Source of the DNA: Pseudomonadota bacterium
GTDB taxonomy: Bacteria; Pseudomonadota; Alphaproteobacteria; Micropepsales; Micropepsaceae
Assembly (NCBI GenBank): GCA_021808875.1
Contig: JAKBAU010000075.1
Span: 1-12,423 of the forward strand
Direction: 5' to 3'
DNA length: 12,423 nt
A program made the position numbers and the translations under genes. Below the pieces are notes generated by a model. It was given only the letters and a program-made list of their open reading frames with translations, did not search any database and had not been told where the DNA came from. The stretch's first letter is position 1. Every line of letters begins with the position of its first letter. Of the stretch, positions 1 through 7,275 are shown piece by piece.

Positions 1-2
1 GG

Positions 3-221
3 GATCACGTGCATGTCGGTAATATGTATGTTAACCGTAACCAAATTGGTGCGGTAGTTGGTGCTCAACCATTTGGCGGTCAGGGATTGTCCGGAACTGG
101 CCCCAAAGCCGGTGGACCTCACTATTTGCTGCGTTTTGCCCATGAACGCACGTATACGGTGAACACGACTGCCGCGGGCGGAAATGCGGCGCTACTTAGC
201 GGCAGCGTCGGCGGTAAGTAA
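3..221 (+). CDS. putA: Bifunctional proline dehydrogenase / P5C dehydrogenase PutA, C-terminal fragment
   Basis: Only the last 72 codons are present; the gene enters from beyond the left edge in the frame of base 3 and ends at TAA 219-221. The fragment contains VNRNQIGAVVG followed by QPFGGQGLSGTGPKAGG, the strongly conserved end of the delta-1-pyrroline-5-carboxylate dehydrogenase (aldehyde dehydrogenase) domain of PutA, which oxidises P5C/glutamate semialdehyde to glutamate with NAD+. The PHYLLRFAHERT segment is also typical of PutA rather than a generic aldehyde dehydrogenase. A tail of about 20 small residues (Gly/Ala/Ser rich) follows. Whether the N-terminal proline dehydrogenase half is fused, as in PutA, cannot be seen here, so a stand-alone P5C dehydrogenase remains possible. 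mipZ follows on the same strand after 73 bases, with no obvious terminator between them. Confidence 0.9.
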   Translation, partial: DHVHVGNMYVNRNQIGAVVGAQPFGGQGLSGTGPKAGGPHYLLRFAHERTYTVNTTAAGGNAALLSGSVGGK

Positions 222-294
222 AGCCGTGCCGTATAGCGGGTAGATCAAGTGGATTAAGTTTTCCAGGGGAGCGGGCAGGCTGCCTGATTGATAC

Positions 295-1146
295 GTGGTG
301 TCGCAAGGGGAATTGGGGGGCACACGCGCTCACATCATCGTGTTCGGTAACGAGAAGGGCGGTTCGGGGAAAACCACTGCCGCAATGCATGTCGCCGTTG
401 CCTTGGCCCGATTGGAAAAGCGAATTGTGCTGATTGATTTGGACACGCGACAAAGGTCCTTACTACGTTACGTTGAGAATCGGGCTCAGTGGAGTTCGCG
501 CAAAGGGGTGGATGTACCTCAGCTGGAGGGGTTCAGTGTTTCCCTGACACCAGGGGTTTCACTGGATGCAAACGCGCAGGAACAGGCAGGAGAGTTCGAG
601 AGGATCCTTGCGAGCGTTGTTGATCGCTGTGACTTTGTGTTGATTGACACGCCTGGCTCTGATACGCCGCTATCCCGTCGTGCCCACGCTGAAGCCGATA
701 CGCTGGTTACGCCAATGAATGACAGCTTTGTCGATTTTGATTTGCTGGCACGAGTGGACCCGACTAGTTACAAGATTATCGGACCTAGTCTCTATTCGAA
801 CTTTGTCTGGGATTGTCGCAAGAAGCGGCTACTTGCGCGGAAGCCGGCACTTGATTGGGTGGTTATGCGCAACCGCATCTCAGCGCATGAAGCAAAGAAC
901 AAACGCCGCTTGTCATCCGCTCTGAGCCAGCTTGCCGAACGCGTGGGTTTTCGAGTAGCCCCAGGCTTTGGTGATCGCGTTATATTTCGGGAATTATTTC
1001 CGGTTGGCTTGACAATGTTGGACCTACCGCAACGGGGCGTGGGGATTTCATTTTCGCTCTCGCATGTCGCGGCACGACAGGAGGTACGCGAGTTACTGGT
1101 AACACTTAAACTTCCGGGAGTCGGTTTGCAGACAGGGGCTCTCTGA
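295..1146 (+). CDS. mipZ: MipZ, ParA-family ATPase that positions the division plane
   Basis: The 283-residue product is a P-loop ATPase of the MinD/ParA/MipZ group. The deviant Walker A motif (NEKGGSGKTT, about residues 19-28) follows a short N-terminal beta strand. LIDLDTRQ (about 47-53) and the Walker B-like strand LIDTPG (about 116-121) follow, and then the stretch around residues 125-155 with APxxDSFVDFDLL-like spacing that distinguishes MipZ from ParA. In Caulobacter MipZ binds the ParB-parS complex at the cell poles, forms a gradient over the nucleoid and inhibits FtsZ, so division is confined to midcell. The start is uncertain: GTG 295 or GTG 298 fits the usual short leader before the P-loop, but neither has a strong Shine-Dalgarno sequence. 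Length fits the family. No parAB genes are visible nearby. Confidence 0.93.
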   Translation: MVSQGELGGTRAHIIVFGNEKGGSGKTTAAMHVAVALARLEKRIVLIDLDTRQRSLLRYVENRAQWSSRKGVDVPQLEGFSVSLTPGVSLDANAQEQAGEFERILASVVDRCDFVLIDTPGSDTPLSRRAHAEADTLVTPMNDSFVDFDLLARVDPTSYKIIGPSLYSNFVWDCRKKRLLARKPALDWVVMRNRISAHEAKNKRRLSSALSQLAERVGFRVAPGFGDRVIFRELFPVGLTMLDLPQRGVGISFSLSHVAARQEVRELLVTLKLPGVGLQTGAL

Positions 1147-1174
1147 GAGCCGCACAGCTGATCAAGTCTAGGAG

Positions 1175-1192
1175 GGAGCCTGGTCGGCTTTT
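1175..1192 (+). terminator. Weak candidate terminator after mipZ
   Basis: AGCC (1177-1180) and GGCT (1186-1189) can pair around a five-base loop. Two further G-U pairs extend the stem and it runs into three or four T residues. The stem is short and the T run poor, so this is only a candidate. Confidence 0.25.
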
Positions 1193-1391
1193 CGTCGGAG
1201 AAGGTCACATAGGGTGGAATGCTATTAGAGGACTTGGTCCGAACTGTTGGGGTGGCAGGGCTCGTGTTCCGCTGCGACGGCAACAAGAAGCTTCTAAGTC
1301 TATAATTCGGAGGCGGGCGCGACTAGCTGCCCTGCTACACGGCAATGCTTGAGAAAGGGTATCATCACTGCGGTGGGGTGCCCGGGGGGTA

Positions 1392-1628
1392 ATGACAGAG
1401 TTCCTGTTTGAAGCTCTGGTGGCAGCAGGAGTGCCTTTCTTGAAGCATAAGGTCACTGGCGGAGACCTCGGTGACATCACCAACAAGCTGCAGCTATTTG
1501 GCAGTGGTGGGTTTGTGATTGCGGGCACCCTTGCGGTGACGTTGGATCGCGTTGGGCTTGCGGTTCTTCTGATCGGCCTAAGCCGGGGTAGGCACAGGTG
1601 GTCGTGGCATTTCTTTGCGCAGGGGTAA
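1392..1628 (+). pseudogene. Small hydrophobic ORF, possibly the relic of a membrane protein gene
   Basis: The 78-codon reading frame starts at ATG 1392, two bases after a run of six G that could act as a ribosome binding site. It encodes a hydrophobic segment (about residues 37-61, with GGFVIAGTLAV and GLAVLLIGLSR). The spacing of DxxT, a GxxxA-rich helix and a helix ending in GLSR recalls the N-terminal part of YnjF-like CDP-alcohol phosphatidyltransferases, where a DGLDG motif should follow. Here the frame instead continues into an unrelated Trp/His-rich tail and stops. A hydrophobic stretch (VVVAFLCAGVSLVAG) continues in another frame at about 1598-1642, which would suit a frameshifted gene. 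The family assignment is a guess; it may equally be a small orphan membrane protein or not be expressed. Confidence 0.3.
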
Positions 1629-2077
1629 GCCTCGTGGCGGGTACAGAGGCGGCAGCAGCAGGCGCACCACGCTGAGACCCGGTTCCTGGTGGTCAACCTC
1701 AACGCTCGAACTGGAGGAATTCGGGGGGGCACGCCGGGGTAGGTTTGCTGGGCAGATTTTCGACGTGGTGGATTTTTAGGACCTTCTTATCTTCAGGAGC
1801 GAAGTCGATCGGCGAAGTCGCGAGCTTCTAGATACCGATCTGGATCAGCGCTTCGGCTCGACTGGCGAACCGCTATAAGGACACACAAGGGCATGAAGCG
1901 CCGCTAATGTCCCGGATGGAAGGCCATGCGATGCGTGGCCTTGACAATGATGGATCGCCCAAGGAAATCCACGCAGCCGATTGTTGGTTCATGCTCCTTA
2001 CTCCTCCCGACAAGGGCGGATCACACGCCCAAGCCATTAGGATAAACAGAGTCAGAGACGTGCTCTTGGGTTACAAT

Positions 2078-3508
2078 TCAGCGCGTGGCAACCGTGGTAA
2101 AGCAACTCTGGCCCCGCTCAGTTAGCCGTTCACACACCTTGCGCGCTTGGCGTTCCGCGAAGAGACCAAAGCGGGCCCGGAACATTGTTCGGCCATCAGC
2201 CTCTTTGAAGGCGTCTACGATGCGATGCGCGCCCCCCAGAATGTCTCCGGATTTCCTGGCATAGGCGGCCAGCTCGCGACGGGCGATCGCCGGGCTGTAG
2301 TAAGCTCCGATCTGCACCGTCCAGTCGTGACGTGCGCTCTGTCTCGATGGGCGAGAGGTTGCTGTTCCGGCGGACAACACATTGGCAGCCATTTGGTGTG
2401 GCCGATAATACGCCAGGCGCGACTCAGGCCGCGGGCTTGGTGCGGCAATGGCGGTACGAAGCCGGGGTGCCCCGGACGAACCGATCGCATGTGGACGAGG
2501 TGCTGGCGTGGCTTGCGGGATGGGCAACTCGAATCCTGCGATCATCGTTTGCGGCGCCGCTTCGTAGGCCTTCCAGGGAGGAGTTATATGAGCTACCAGG
2601 TTGGGCTCTTCTCCAATCCTGGCGAATTGCTCATTGAGCAGCTTCTCCATCTCGATATCTCGCAAATGAGCCGTGCGTCCTCCCATGACCACACCAATCA
2701 GATGCACATTGCCACGCGTGACTGAGGTTACGAGATTAAAACCGGACCAATCCGTGAAACCAGTCTTCATGCCATCGGCGCCCGGATATGATCCGATCAG
2801 ATGATCAAAGCTGTAATAAGTGTGACCGTGCCATGTGAAGGAGTGAGTTGTAAAAAAGTGGAAGTATTGAGGAAAGTCGTAGCTGATACGTCTAGCTAAA
2901 ATCGCCAGGTCACCAGCGGTAGTCAATTGACCACGATTTGGAAGTCCAGAGGCATCGGCATAGTGTGTGTGCGTCATTCCCAATTTATGGGCTTCCGTAG
3001 TCATCATGCGGGCAAAACGAGTTTCGGTACCGCCCAATTCTTCGGCAACGACTACTGCAATATCGTTGGCGGAAAGAACGATAATTGCCTTGATGGCCTG
3101 CTTTACAGTGACAGTGTCAACACCCGGGCGCAAATAAAGCTTTACCGGCGCCTGGCCCGCGGCGTGCGCGGACACCGGCATCGGTGTCTGCAACGTCACA
3201 GTGCCCTTTTTGAGCGCATCAAACAGCAGGTAAAGGACCATCAATTTGGTCAGGGAGGCAGGATAGCGAAGCACCTCGGCATGCCTGGCATAAAGCACGT
3301 GGCCGGTTTCACCGTCCACGATCAGGGCGGCGTCCTCTGACGGATAGGTGTATTGGTAAAGTGAGCGATGGGGATGCCAGTAATGCGGGTAATGCGGGTG
3401 CGCAGCCACAGGCGAAGAGAAGGCTATCGTTGCTGCGAGGAAGGCTGCGCCGAACAAAAACAGTTTTTGTGCGATCGCGCCGCAGCCGACGCGCGGTCGA
3501 GACTTCAT
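2078..3508 (-). CDS. D-alanyl-D-alanine carboxypeptidase (S11 family) with C-terminal SPOR domain
   Basis: The 476-residue precursor is a periplasmic penicillin-binding serine peptidase that removes the terminal D-Ala from peptidoglycan stem peptides. A signal peptide with hydrophobic core (about residues 14-30) probably ends near SSPVAA (31-36). All three active-site motifs are intact: SLTK (85-88, nucleophile Ser85), SAN (146-148) and KTG (248-250). A low-complexity Pro/Ala/Arg linker (about 325-390) leads to a SPOR domain (about 395-474) beginning WTVQIGAYYS; SPOR domains bind denuded glycans and target proteins to the septum. A His-rich patch follows the signal peptide. I chose ATG 3508 over the in-frame GTG 3526, because AAGGGG lies six bases before the ATG. 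The gene is divergent from the phasin gene. The class is secure; the exact dac paralogue name is not. Confidence 0.93.
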   Translation of the reverse strand: MKSRPRVGCGAIAQKLFLFGAAFLAATIAFSSPVAAHPHYPHYWHPHRSLYQYTYPSEDAALIVDGETGHVLYARHAEVLRYPASLTKLMVLYLLFDALKKGTVTLQTPMPVSAHAAGQAPVKLYLRPGVDTVTVKQAIKAIIVLSANDIAVVVAEELGGTETRFARMMTTEAHKLGMTHTHYADASGLPNRGQLTTAGDLAILARRISYDFPQYFHFFTTHSFTWHGHTYYSFDHLIGSYPGADGMKTGFTDWSGFNLVTSVTRGNVHLIGVVMGGRTAHLRDIEMEKLLNEQFARIGEEPNLVAHITPPWKAYEAAPQTMIAGFELPIPQATPAPRPHAIGSSGAPRLRTAIAAPSPRPESRLAYYRPHQMAANVLSAGTATSRPSRQSARHDWTVQIGAYYSPAIARRELAAYARKSGDILGGAHRIVDAFKEADGRTMFRARFGLFAERQARKVCERLTERGQSCFTTVATR

Positions 3509-3732
3509 TCGATACCCCTTAGGCACTACCAGGAATCATTTAAAGAATGAGATCAAATTAAGCCGCAATTTTCAAGGAGATAGCCAAAAAAAAGCTGATA
3601 TTTTCGATATTTACCAGTTGTTAAGAATTATGGCGATCCGGTGATTAGGAGTTATGGCGGTCATTGGTTTTTGATGTTTCAAGAAAGCGGAGGCAAAAAT
3701 TTATCGCCATGGTGCGGTGCAGCAAAAACTGC

Positions 3733-3761
3733 TTGACAGCGCGATCAGGGGGCACCATATA
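3733..3761 (+). promoter_or_regulatory. Sigma70-like promoter of the phasin gene
   Basis: TTGACA (3733-3738) is a perfect -35 box, and CATATA (3756-3761) is a fair -10 box after exactly 17 bases. Transcription would start near 3768, inside the palindrome at 3767-3781, leaving a leader of roughly 90 bases before the phasin start. Confidence 0.6.
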
Positions 3762-3766
3762 GGTCA

Positions 3767-3781
3767 TGTTGCACTGCAACA
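3767..3781. promoter_or_regulatory. Palindromic operator, candidate PhaR site
   Basis: TGTTGCA-C-TGCAACA is a perfect 7-1-7 inverted repeat, placed immediately downstream of the -10 box at the expected start point of phasin transcription. PhaR, the PHA-binding repressor of phasin genes, is known in Paracoccus and Rhodobacter to recognise paired TGC/GCA-rich half sites at phasin promoters. The match to that class and the location are seen; binding by PhaR is inferred, and no phaR gene is in the window. A possible further half site (GGTGCAGCA, about 3716-3724) lies just upstream of the -35 box. Confidence 0.6.
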
Positions 3782-3860
3782 GGCCGGATCCCTCGGGTCG
3801 GATGCTGTAATCTTATCGCGCAGTGCTCCATGAAACCTCTACGACGAAGGAGCGATGGAC

Positions 3861-4322
3861 ATGGCGACGAAGACAAAGTCTGGTGATCAATTCGAGGATG
3901 GCGCAGAAACTGTACGTACGGCTGTCAGTGCGGGCGCAGACGCTTTCAAGAACGGCTTTGAGAAGGCTGCTAAAGGATATGATCAGCTTTTCTCCTATGG
4001 AAAGCAGACGATGGACGCTTACCTCAAGTCGGCCAATGCCGCCGGCAAGGGTGTCGAAAGCTTTCATAATGAAATCTTCAATTTTTCGAAGCAGGCAATT
4101 GAAGACAATATGGCCGCCGCTAAGGCGCTGATGGCGTCAAAGTCTGCCCATGAAGTCTTTGAGCTTCAGACCGATTTTGCCAAACAGGCTTTTGACGCCT
4201 ATTTCGGTGAAGCCACTAAATTAGGAGAAATCCTGACCGCCACGACCAAGGATGCGATAGAGCCGCTTCAGGCCCGCATGCAGGCTTGGATGAATATCGT
4301 CAACACCTCCCGCGCTGCCTAA
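3861..4322 (+). CDS. Phasin family protein (PHA granule-associated)
   Basis: The 153-residue, mostly helical product contains no Cys or Trp until near its end. Its alternating Ala/Lys/Phe pattern (AGADAFKNGFEKAAKGYDQL, then FNFSKQAIEDNMAAAKALMA) is characteristic of the phasin_2 family. Phasins coat polyhydroxyalkanoate granules, limiting their coalescence and shielding the polymer. The segment SAHEVFELQTDFAKQAFD (about residues 92-109) is the most conserved block of the family. Two start codons are possible. I prefer ATG 3861, because AAGGAG (3847-3852) lies eight bases before it but only two bases before ATG 3855. The gene has its own promoter, a candidate PhaR operator and a strong terminator, so it is probably monocistronic. 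No PHA synthase gene is visible in the window. Confidence 0.88.
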   Translation: MATKTKSGDQFEDGAETVRTAVSAGADAFKNGFEKAAKGYDQLFSYGKQTMDAYLKSANAAGKGVESFHNEIFNFSKQAIEDNMAAAKALMASKSAHEVFELQTDFAKQAFDAYFGEATKLGEILTATTKDAIEPLQARMQAWMNIVNTSRAA

Positions 4323-4347
4323 AACCAGCGCGCACTGAGAGTTGAGC

Positions 4348-4377
4348 CCCGGGTGGCGTCGCCACCCGGGTTTTTTT
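4348..4377 (+). terminator. Intrinsic terminator of the phasin gene
   Basis: A perfect 10-bp GC-rich stem, CCCGGGTGGC (4348-4357) with GCCACCCGGG (4361-4370), closes a three-base loop and is followed directly by seven T (4371-4377). This is a textbook rho-independent terminator 25 bases after the phasin stop codon. Confidence 0.95.
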
Positions 4378-4446
4378 GTCTCTTCCGGGCAGCCATCGCC
4401 TCCGGGATGCGCATTCCCCCTTCACGCGGCGCTCCAAAAGAGACAA
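4376..4446. repeat. 9-bp inverted repeat in the clpS leader
   Basis: TTGTCTCTT (4376-4384) is the exact reverse complement of AAGAGACAA (4438-4446), with 53 bases between. The left arm begins inside the T run of the phasin terminator. It could form a long-loop RNA structure or a DNA site upstream of clpS, or be chance. Confidence 0.35.
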
Positions 4447-4496
4447 GATTTGCCGCATGCCGTAAGTTGGGCGGCGAAGATGGATAGTTCGAGTAC

Positions 4497-4838
4497 ATGG
4501 CGGCTAAACGACCAACGCGTGGCACCGGCGGCCCAGCTGACGATACCGAATCGGGGATCGTCACCAAGCCGCGCCCTAAGACCAAAAAACCGAGTTTATA
4601 CAAAGTCTTATTGTTAAACGACGACTACACCCCCATGGAGTTCGTGGTGCTCATCCTCGAGCGTTTTTTCAATAAAAACCGGGATGAGGCGGTGCAAATT
4701 ATGTTGCACGTCCATCGTCACGGTGTGGGGATTTGTGGCGTTTTTACCTATGAGGTCGCCGAAACAAAAGTCGCACAGGTCATTGAATTCGCCCGACGTC
4801 ATCAACATCCTTTACAGTGTACCATGGAGAAGGAATAG
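4497..4838 (+). CDS. clpS: ClpS, N-end-rule adaptor of ClpAP
   Basis: The 113-residue product matches ClpS along its whole core. ClpS delivers proteins with bulky N-terminal residues to ClpA and blocks other substrates. A flexible Thr/Lys/Pro-rich N-terminal tail (1-32), which in this family is inserted into the ClpA pore, precedes [21 protein letters not shown] (38-58). The residues that form the substrate pocket are present: Asp42 and Asp43 (the E. coli Asp35/Asp36 pair), Met47 and His73 (E. coli His66). [12 protein letters not shown] (81-92) and the C-terminal [10 protein letters not shown] (104-113) are also diagnostic. ATG 4497 fits the family's tail length, although its ribosome binding site is weak. 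clpA starts four bases after the stop. No clear promoter was found in the 119 bases between the phasin terminator and the start. Confidence 0.97.
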   Translation: MAAKRPTRGTGGPADDTESGIVTKPRPKTKKPSLYKVLLLNDDYTPMEFVVLILERFFNKNRDEAVQIMLHVHRHGVGICGVFTYEVAETKVAQVIEFARRHQHPLQCTMEKE

Positions 4839-4845
4839 CCCGTTG
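4826..4845 (+). promoter_or_regulatory. Ribosome binding site that fixes the TTG start of clpA
   Basis: GGAGAAGGA (4826-4834) lies within the last codons of clpS, whose stop is 4836-4838, and eight bases ahead of TTG 4843. It decides the clpA start, since upstream in-frame ATGs lie deep inside clpS. It suggests coupled translation with a weaker initiation codon. Confidence 0.8.
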
Positions 4846-7161
4846 CCCTCACTGTCGCGCAGCCTGGAACAAGCGTTGCATCGCGCCATCAAGCTCGCCA
4901 GCGACCGTCATCACGAGTATGCGACCCTCGAGCATCTTTTGTTGGCTCTGCTAGAGGACACGGATGCTGCACAGGTGCTGAAAGCCTGCAATGTTGATGC
5001 GGATGCGTTGCGGCAGGCGCTACTTCGTTATGTCGATCAGGAATTGCTCACCCTCGTGATTGAAGATGGCGAGGACGCCAAGCCTACTACGGGATTTCAG
5101 CGTGTTATCCAGCGGGCGGTGCTGCATGTGCAGAATTCGGGCCGAGAGGAGGTAACCGGAGCGAATGTCCTCGTTGCTCTATTCTCTGAGCGCGAAAGCC
5201 ATGCAGTGTATTTTTTGCAAGAACAGAATATGACACGCCTCGATGCGGTGTCCTATATTAGTCATGGGGTTGCTAAGCGCCCGGGCATGACACAGCAAAA
5301 GGCGGTACGTGGTGCCGATGAAGATGAAGAGGGAGAGAAATCCTCGAAGCACGGAACTGAAGCGCTAGAAGCTTACTGCGTCAACCTCAATGAGAAGGCT
5401 CGGGCCGGGCGGGTGGATCCTCTTATCGGACGGGAACGCGAAGTCGAGCGCACAATTCAAATTCTGTGTCGGCGGTCCAAGAACAATCCATTGTTTGTTG
5501 GTGATCCTGGGGTAGGCAAGACAGCGATTGCTGAAGGTCTGGCACGTAAAATCGTAGATCACGACGTACCGGAGGTTCTGGCGAATGCAACCATCTATGC
5601 GCTCGATATGGGCGCTCTTATTGCTGGAACACGCTATCGCGGGGACTTCGAGGAGCGCCTAAAGTCAGTGGTAAAGGAACTGGAGGCCATCCCAGGTGCA
5701 GTTCTGTTTATTGACGAAATCCATACGGTTATCGGAGCCGGGGCGACAAGCGGGGGCGCAATGGACGCCTCGAATTTGCTAAAACCAGCACTACAGGCTG
5801 GCTCACTGCGCTGCATGGGATCAACGACTTACAAAGAGTATCGTCAGTATTTCGAGAAAGATCGGGCCTTGGTCCGCCGCTTTCAGAAGATCGACATAGC
5901 AGAGCCAACCGTTCCCGATACCATCAAAATTCTCAAAGGCTTGAAGCCATACTTTGAAGAATACCACAAGGTTCGTTACACCGCGGATGCGATCAAGACC
6001 GCTGTCGAGCTTGCAGCGAAATACATAAATGATCGGAAACTTCCCGATAAGGCAATCGACGTCATAGATGAAGTTGGTGCAGCACAAATGCTGTTGCCAG
6101 AGTCCAGGCGTCGCAAGGTGATTGGTGTTGAGCAGGTAGAAGATGTCGTGGCCAAGATGGCACGAATTCCTCCGAAATCTGTATCCAAGTCAGATACGGA
6201 GCTGCTCCGTAACCTGGAAGGTGATCTGCAGCGCGTCGTCTTCGGACAGGATGACGCCATTCATCAGCTTGCCGCAGCCATCAAGCTGGCACGTGCTGGA
6301 TTACGCCAGAGCGAGAAGCCCGTCGGTTGCTATCTGTTCTCCGGGCCGACAGGCGTGGGCAAAACCGAAGTTGCTCGACAGCTTGCGTCAATTCTTGGGG
6401 TTGAGCTGCTGCGCTTTGACATGAGTGAATACATGGAGCGGCACACGGTTAGCCGTCTGATCGGGGCCCCTCCTGGATATGTTGGCTTTGATCAGGGCGG
6501 ACTTCTCACCGATGGCATAGATCAGCATCCACATAGCGTGTTGCTGCTTGATGAGATCGAAAAGGCGCATGGTGATCTCTTCAACATACTGTTGCAGGTC
6601 ATGGACCATGGCAAGCTTACGGATCACAATGGCAAGAAAATCGACTTCCGTAATGTGATCTTGATCATGACCACCAATGCTGGAGCATCTGATGCAGCCA
6701 AAGACGCGATCGGCTTTGGACGGGGCAAGCGCGAGGGTGAGGACGAAGAGGCAATAAAGAAGCTGTTTACGCCGGAATTCCGCAATCGACTTGATGCCAT
6801 AATCGGATTTGCGCCGCTTTCGCGCGCCACCATCGACCGAGTGGTTGAGAAATTCGTGCTCGAATTGGAGGCGCAGCTAGCCGATCGAGACGTCACCTTT
6901 GATCTAACTGCGGAAGCAACCCGCTGGCTGGGCGAGAAAGGGTATGACGATGCCTTCGGCGCACGTCCGCTGGCACGGGTAATACAGGAGCATATCAAAA
7001 AGCCACTTGCGGATGAGATTCTGTTTGGCAAGCTGAAAAATGGTGGGACTGTGCGCGTTCTGCTGGATCGCGACAATGACAAGCTGGTCTTTGAATTTAT
7101 TACGCCAGAGACTCCCAGGCCGAAGGCTCTTCCACCTCCCAAGGCCGAAGAAGTTGGCTGA
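4843..7161 (+). CDS. clpA: ClpA, ATPase/unfoldase subunit of the ClpAP protease
   Basis: The 772-residue product is a two-ring AAA+ unfoldase that translocates substrates into ClpP. In order: a Clp N domain (about 1-145, beginning [15 protein letters not shown]), an acidic linker (about 155-170), AAA ring 1 with Walker [10 protein letters not shown] (220-228) and Walker B VLFIDEIH (287-294), AAA ring 2 with Walker [10 protein letters not shown] (501-509) and Walker B VLLLDEIE (566-573), and a C-terminal D2-small domain. The IGF tripeptide (623-625) is the ClpP-docking loop, so this is a protease partner and not a ClpB disaggregase; the middle coiled coil of ClpB is also absent. The start is TTG 4843. 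Family alignment begins exactly there, and GGAGAAGGA (4826-4834), inside the end of clpS, sits eight bases upstream. The gene is probably co-transcribed and translationally linked with clpS. Confidence 0.97.
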   Translation: MPSLSRSLEQALHRAIKLASDRHHEYATLEHLLLALLEDTDAAQVLKACNVDADALRQALLRYVDQELLTLVIEDGEDAKPTTGFQRVIQRAVLHVQNSGREEVTGANVLVALFSERESHAVYFLQEQNMTRLDAVSYISHGVAKRPGMTQQKAVRGADEDEEGEKSSKHGTEALEAYCVNLNEKARAGRVDPLIGREREVERTIQILCRRSKNNPLFVGDPGVGKTAIAEGLARKIVDHDVPEVLANATIYALDMGALIAGTRYRGDFEERLKSVVKELEAIPGAVLFIDEIHTVIGAGATSGGAMDASNLLKPALQAGSLRCMGSTTYKEYRQYFEKDRALVRRFQKIDIAEPTVPDTIKILKGLKPYFEEYHKVRYTADAIKTAVELAAKYINDRKLPDKAIDVIDEVGAAQMLLPESRRRKVIGVEQVEDVVAKMARIPPKSVSKSDTELLRNLEGDLQRVVFGQDDAIHQLAAAIKLARAGLRQSEKPVGCYLFSGPTGVGKTEVARQLASILGVELLRFDMSEYMERHTVSRLIGAPPGYVGFDQGGLLTDGIDQHPHSVLLLDEIEKAHGDLFNILLQVMDHGKLTDHNGKKIDFRNVILIMTTNAGASDAAKDAIGFGRGKREGEDEEAIKKLFTPEFRNRLDAIIGFAPLSRATIDRVVEKFVLELEAQLADRDVTFDLTAEATRWLGEKGYDDAFGARPLARVIQEHIKKPLADEILFGKLKNGGTVRVLLDRDNDKLVFEFITPETPRPKALPPPKAEEVG

Positions 7162-7275
7162 TTTAGTCCAGTCACAGTCACCTGGTGTGTTCTGTTGTAG
7201 CAGAGTGGGTTGCGATCGCTCGAAGTGACCGCGGGGCTTGTGTCCGGATGAGTCTTAAGCGGCTGTGACCTGCTT

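Larger units (their letters stand above)
1147..2077. other. 931-bp gene-poor, apparently decayed stretch between mipZ and the carboxypeptidase gene
   Basis: No complete conserved gene is recognisable. On the plus strand there is one small hydrophobic ORF (1392-1628, listed separately). Several protein-like stretches on both strands are broken by stops or frame changes. Examples are a plus-strand reading around 1764-1870, another from 1832 to 2125 that enters the end of the carboxypeptidase gene, and a minus-strand reading around 1830-1745. A 9-base direct repeat GCGAAGTCG occurs at 1799-1807 and 1812-1820. The weak hairpin GGGCG/CGCCC (2014-2018 with 2026-2030) lies just beyond the carboxypeptidase stop and could assist termination on the minus strand, but it lacks a clear T run. 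The best reading is a former coding region in decay; this is inference. Confidence 0.5.
3509..3860. promoter_or_regulatory. 352-bp AT-rich divergent control region between the carboxypeptidase and phasin genes
   Basis: No ORF worth calling lies here. The right part holds the phasin promoter and a palindromic operator, listed separately. A 12-base imperfect direct repeat (ATTATGGCGATC at 3627-3638 and GTTATGGCGGTC at 3651-3662, 24 bases apart) lies in the middle. A run of eight A (about 3585-3592) and generally low GC suggest a bendable upstream region. On the minus strand TTGAAA followed 17 bases later by TCTCAT is a possible but poor promoter for the carboxypeptidase gene. Confidence 0.5.

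Noticed and set aside
792..1732. Two minus-strand ORFs (164 and 175 codons) over mipZ and the decayed block
   Set aside because: Arg/Pro/Ser/Cys-rich, no conserved motif; the first is antisense to mipZ.
1907..2125. 72-codon plus-strand ORF at the end of the decayed block
   Set aside because: It runs into the 3' end of the carboxypeptidase gene on the other strand, has no ribosome binding site and matches no family I recognise. It is described only as part of the block 1147-2077.
2147..2725. Long plus-strand ORF opposite the carboxypeptidase gene
   Set aside because: Its Cys/Arg/Trp-rich composition and full overlap with the clearly real minus-strand gene mark it as a shadow frame.
7162..7275. 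Possible bidirectional terminator between clpA and the exporter gene
   Set aside because: Only a short CCAG/CTGG pairing and small repeats; no stem followed by a T run on either strand.
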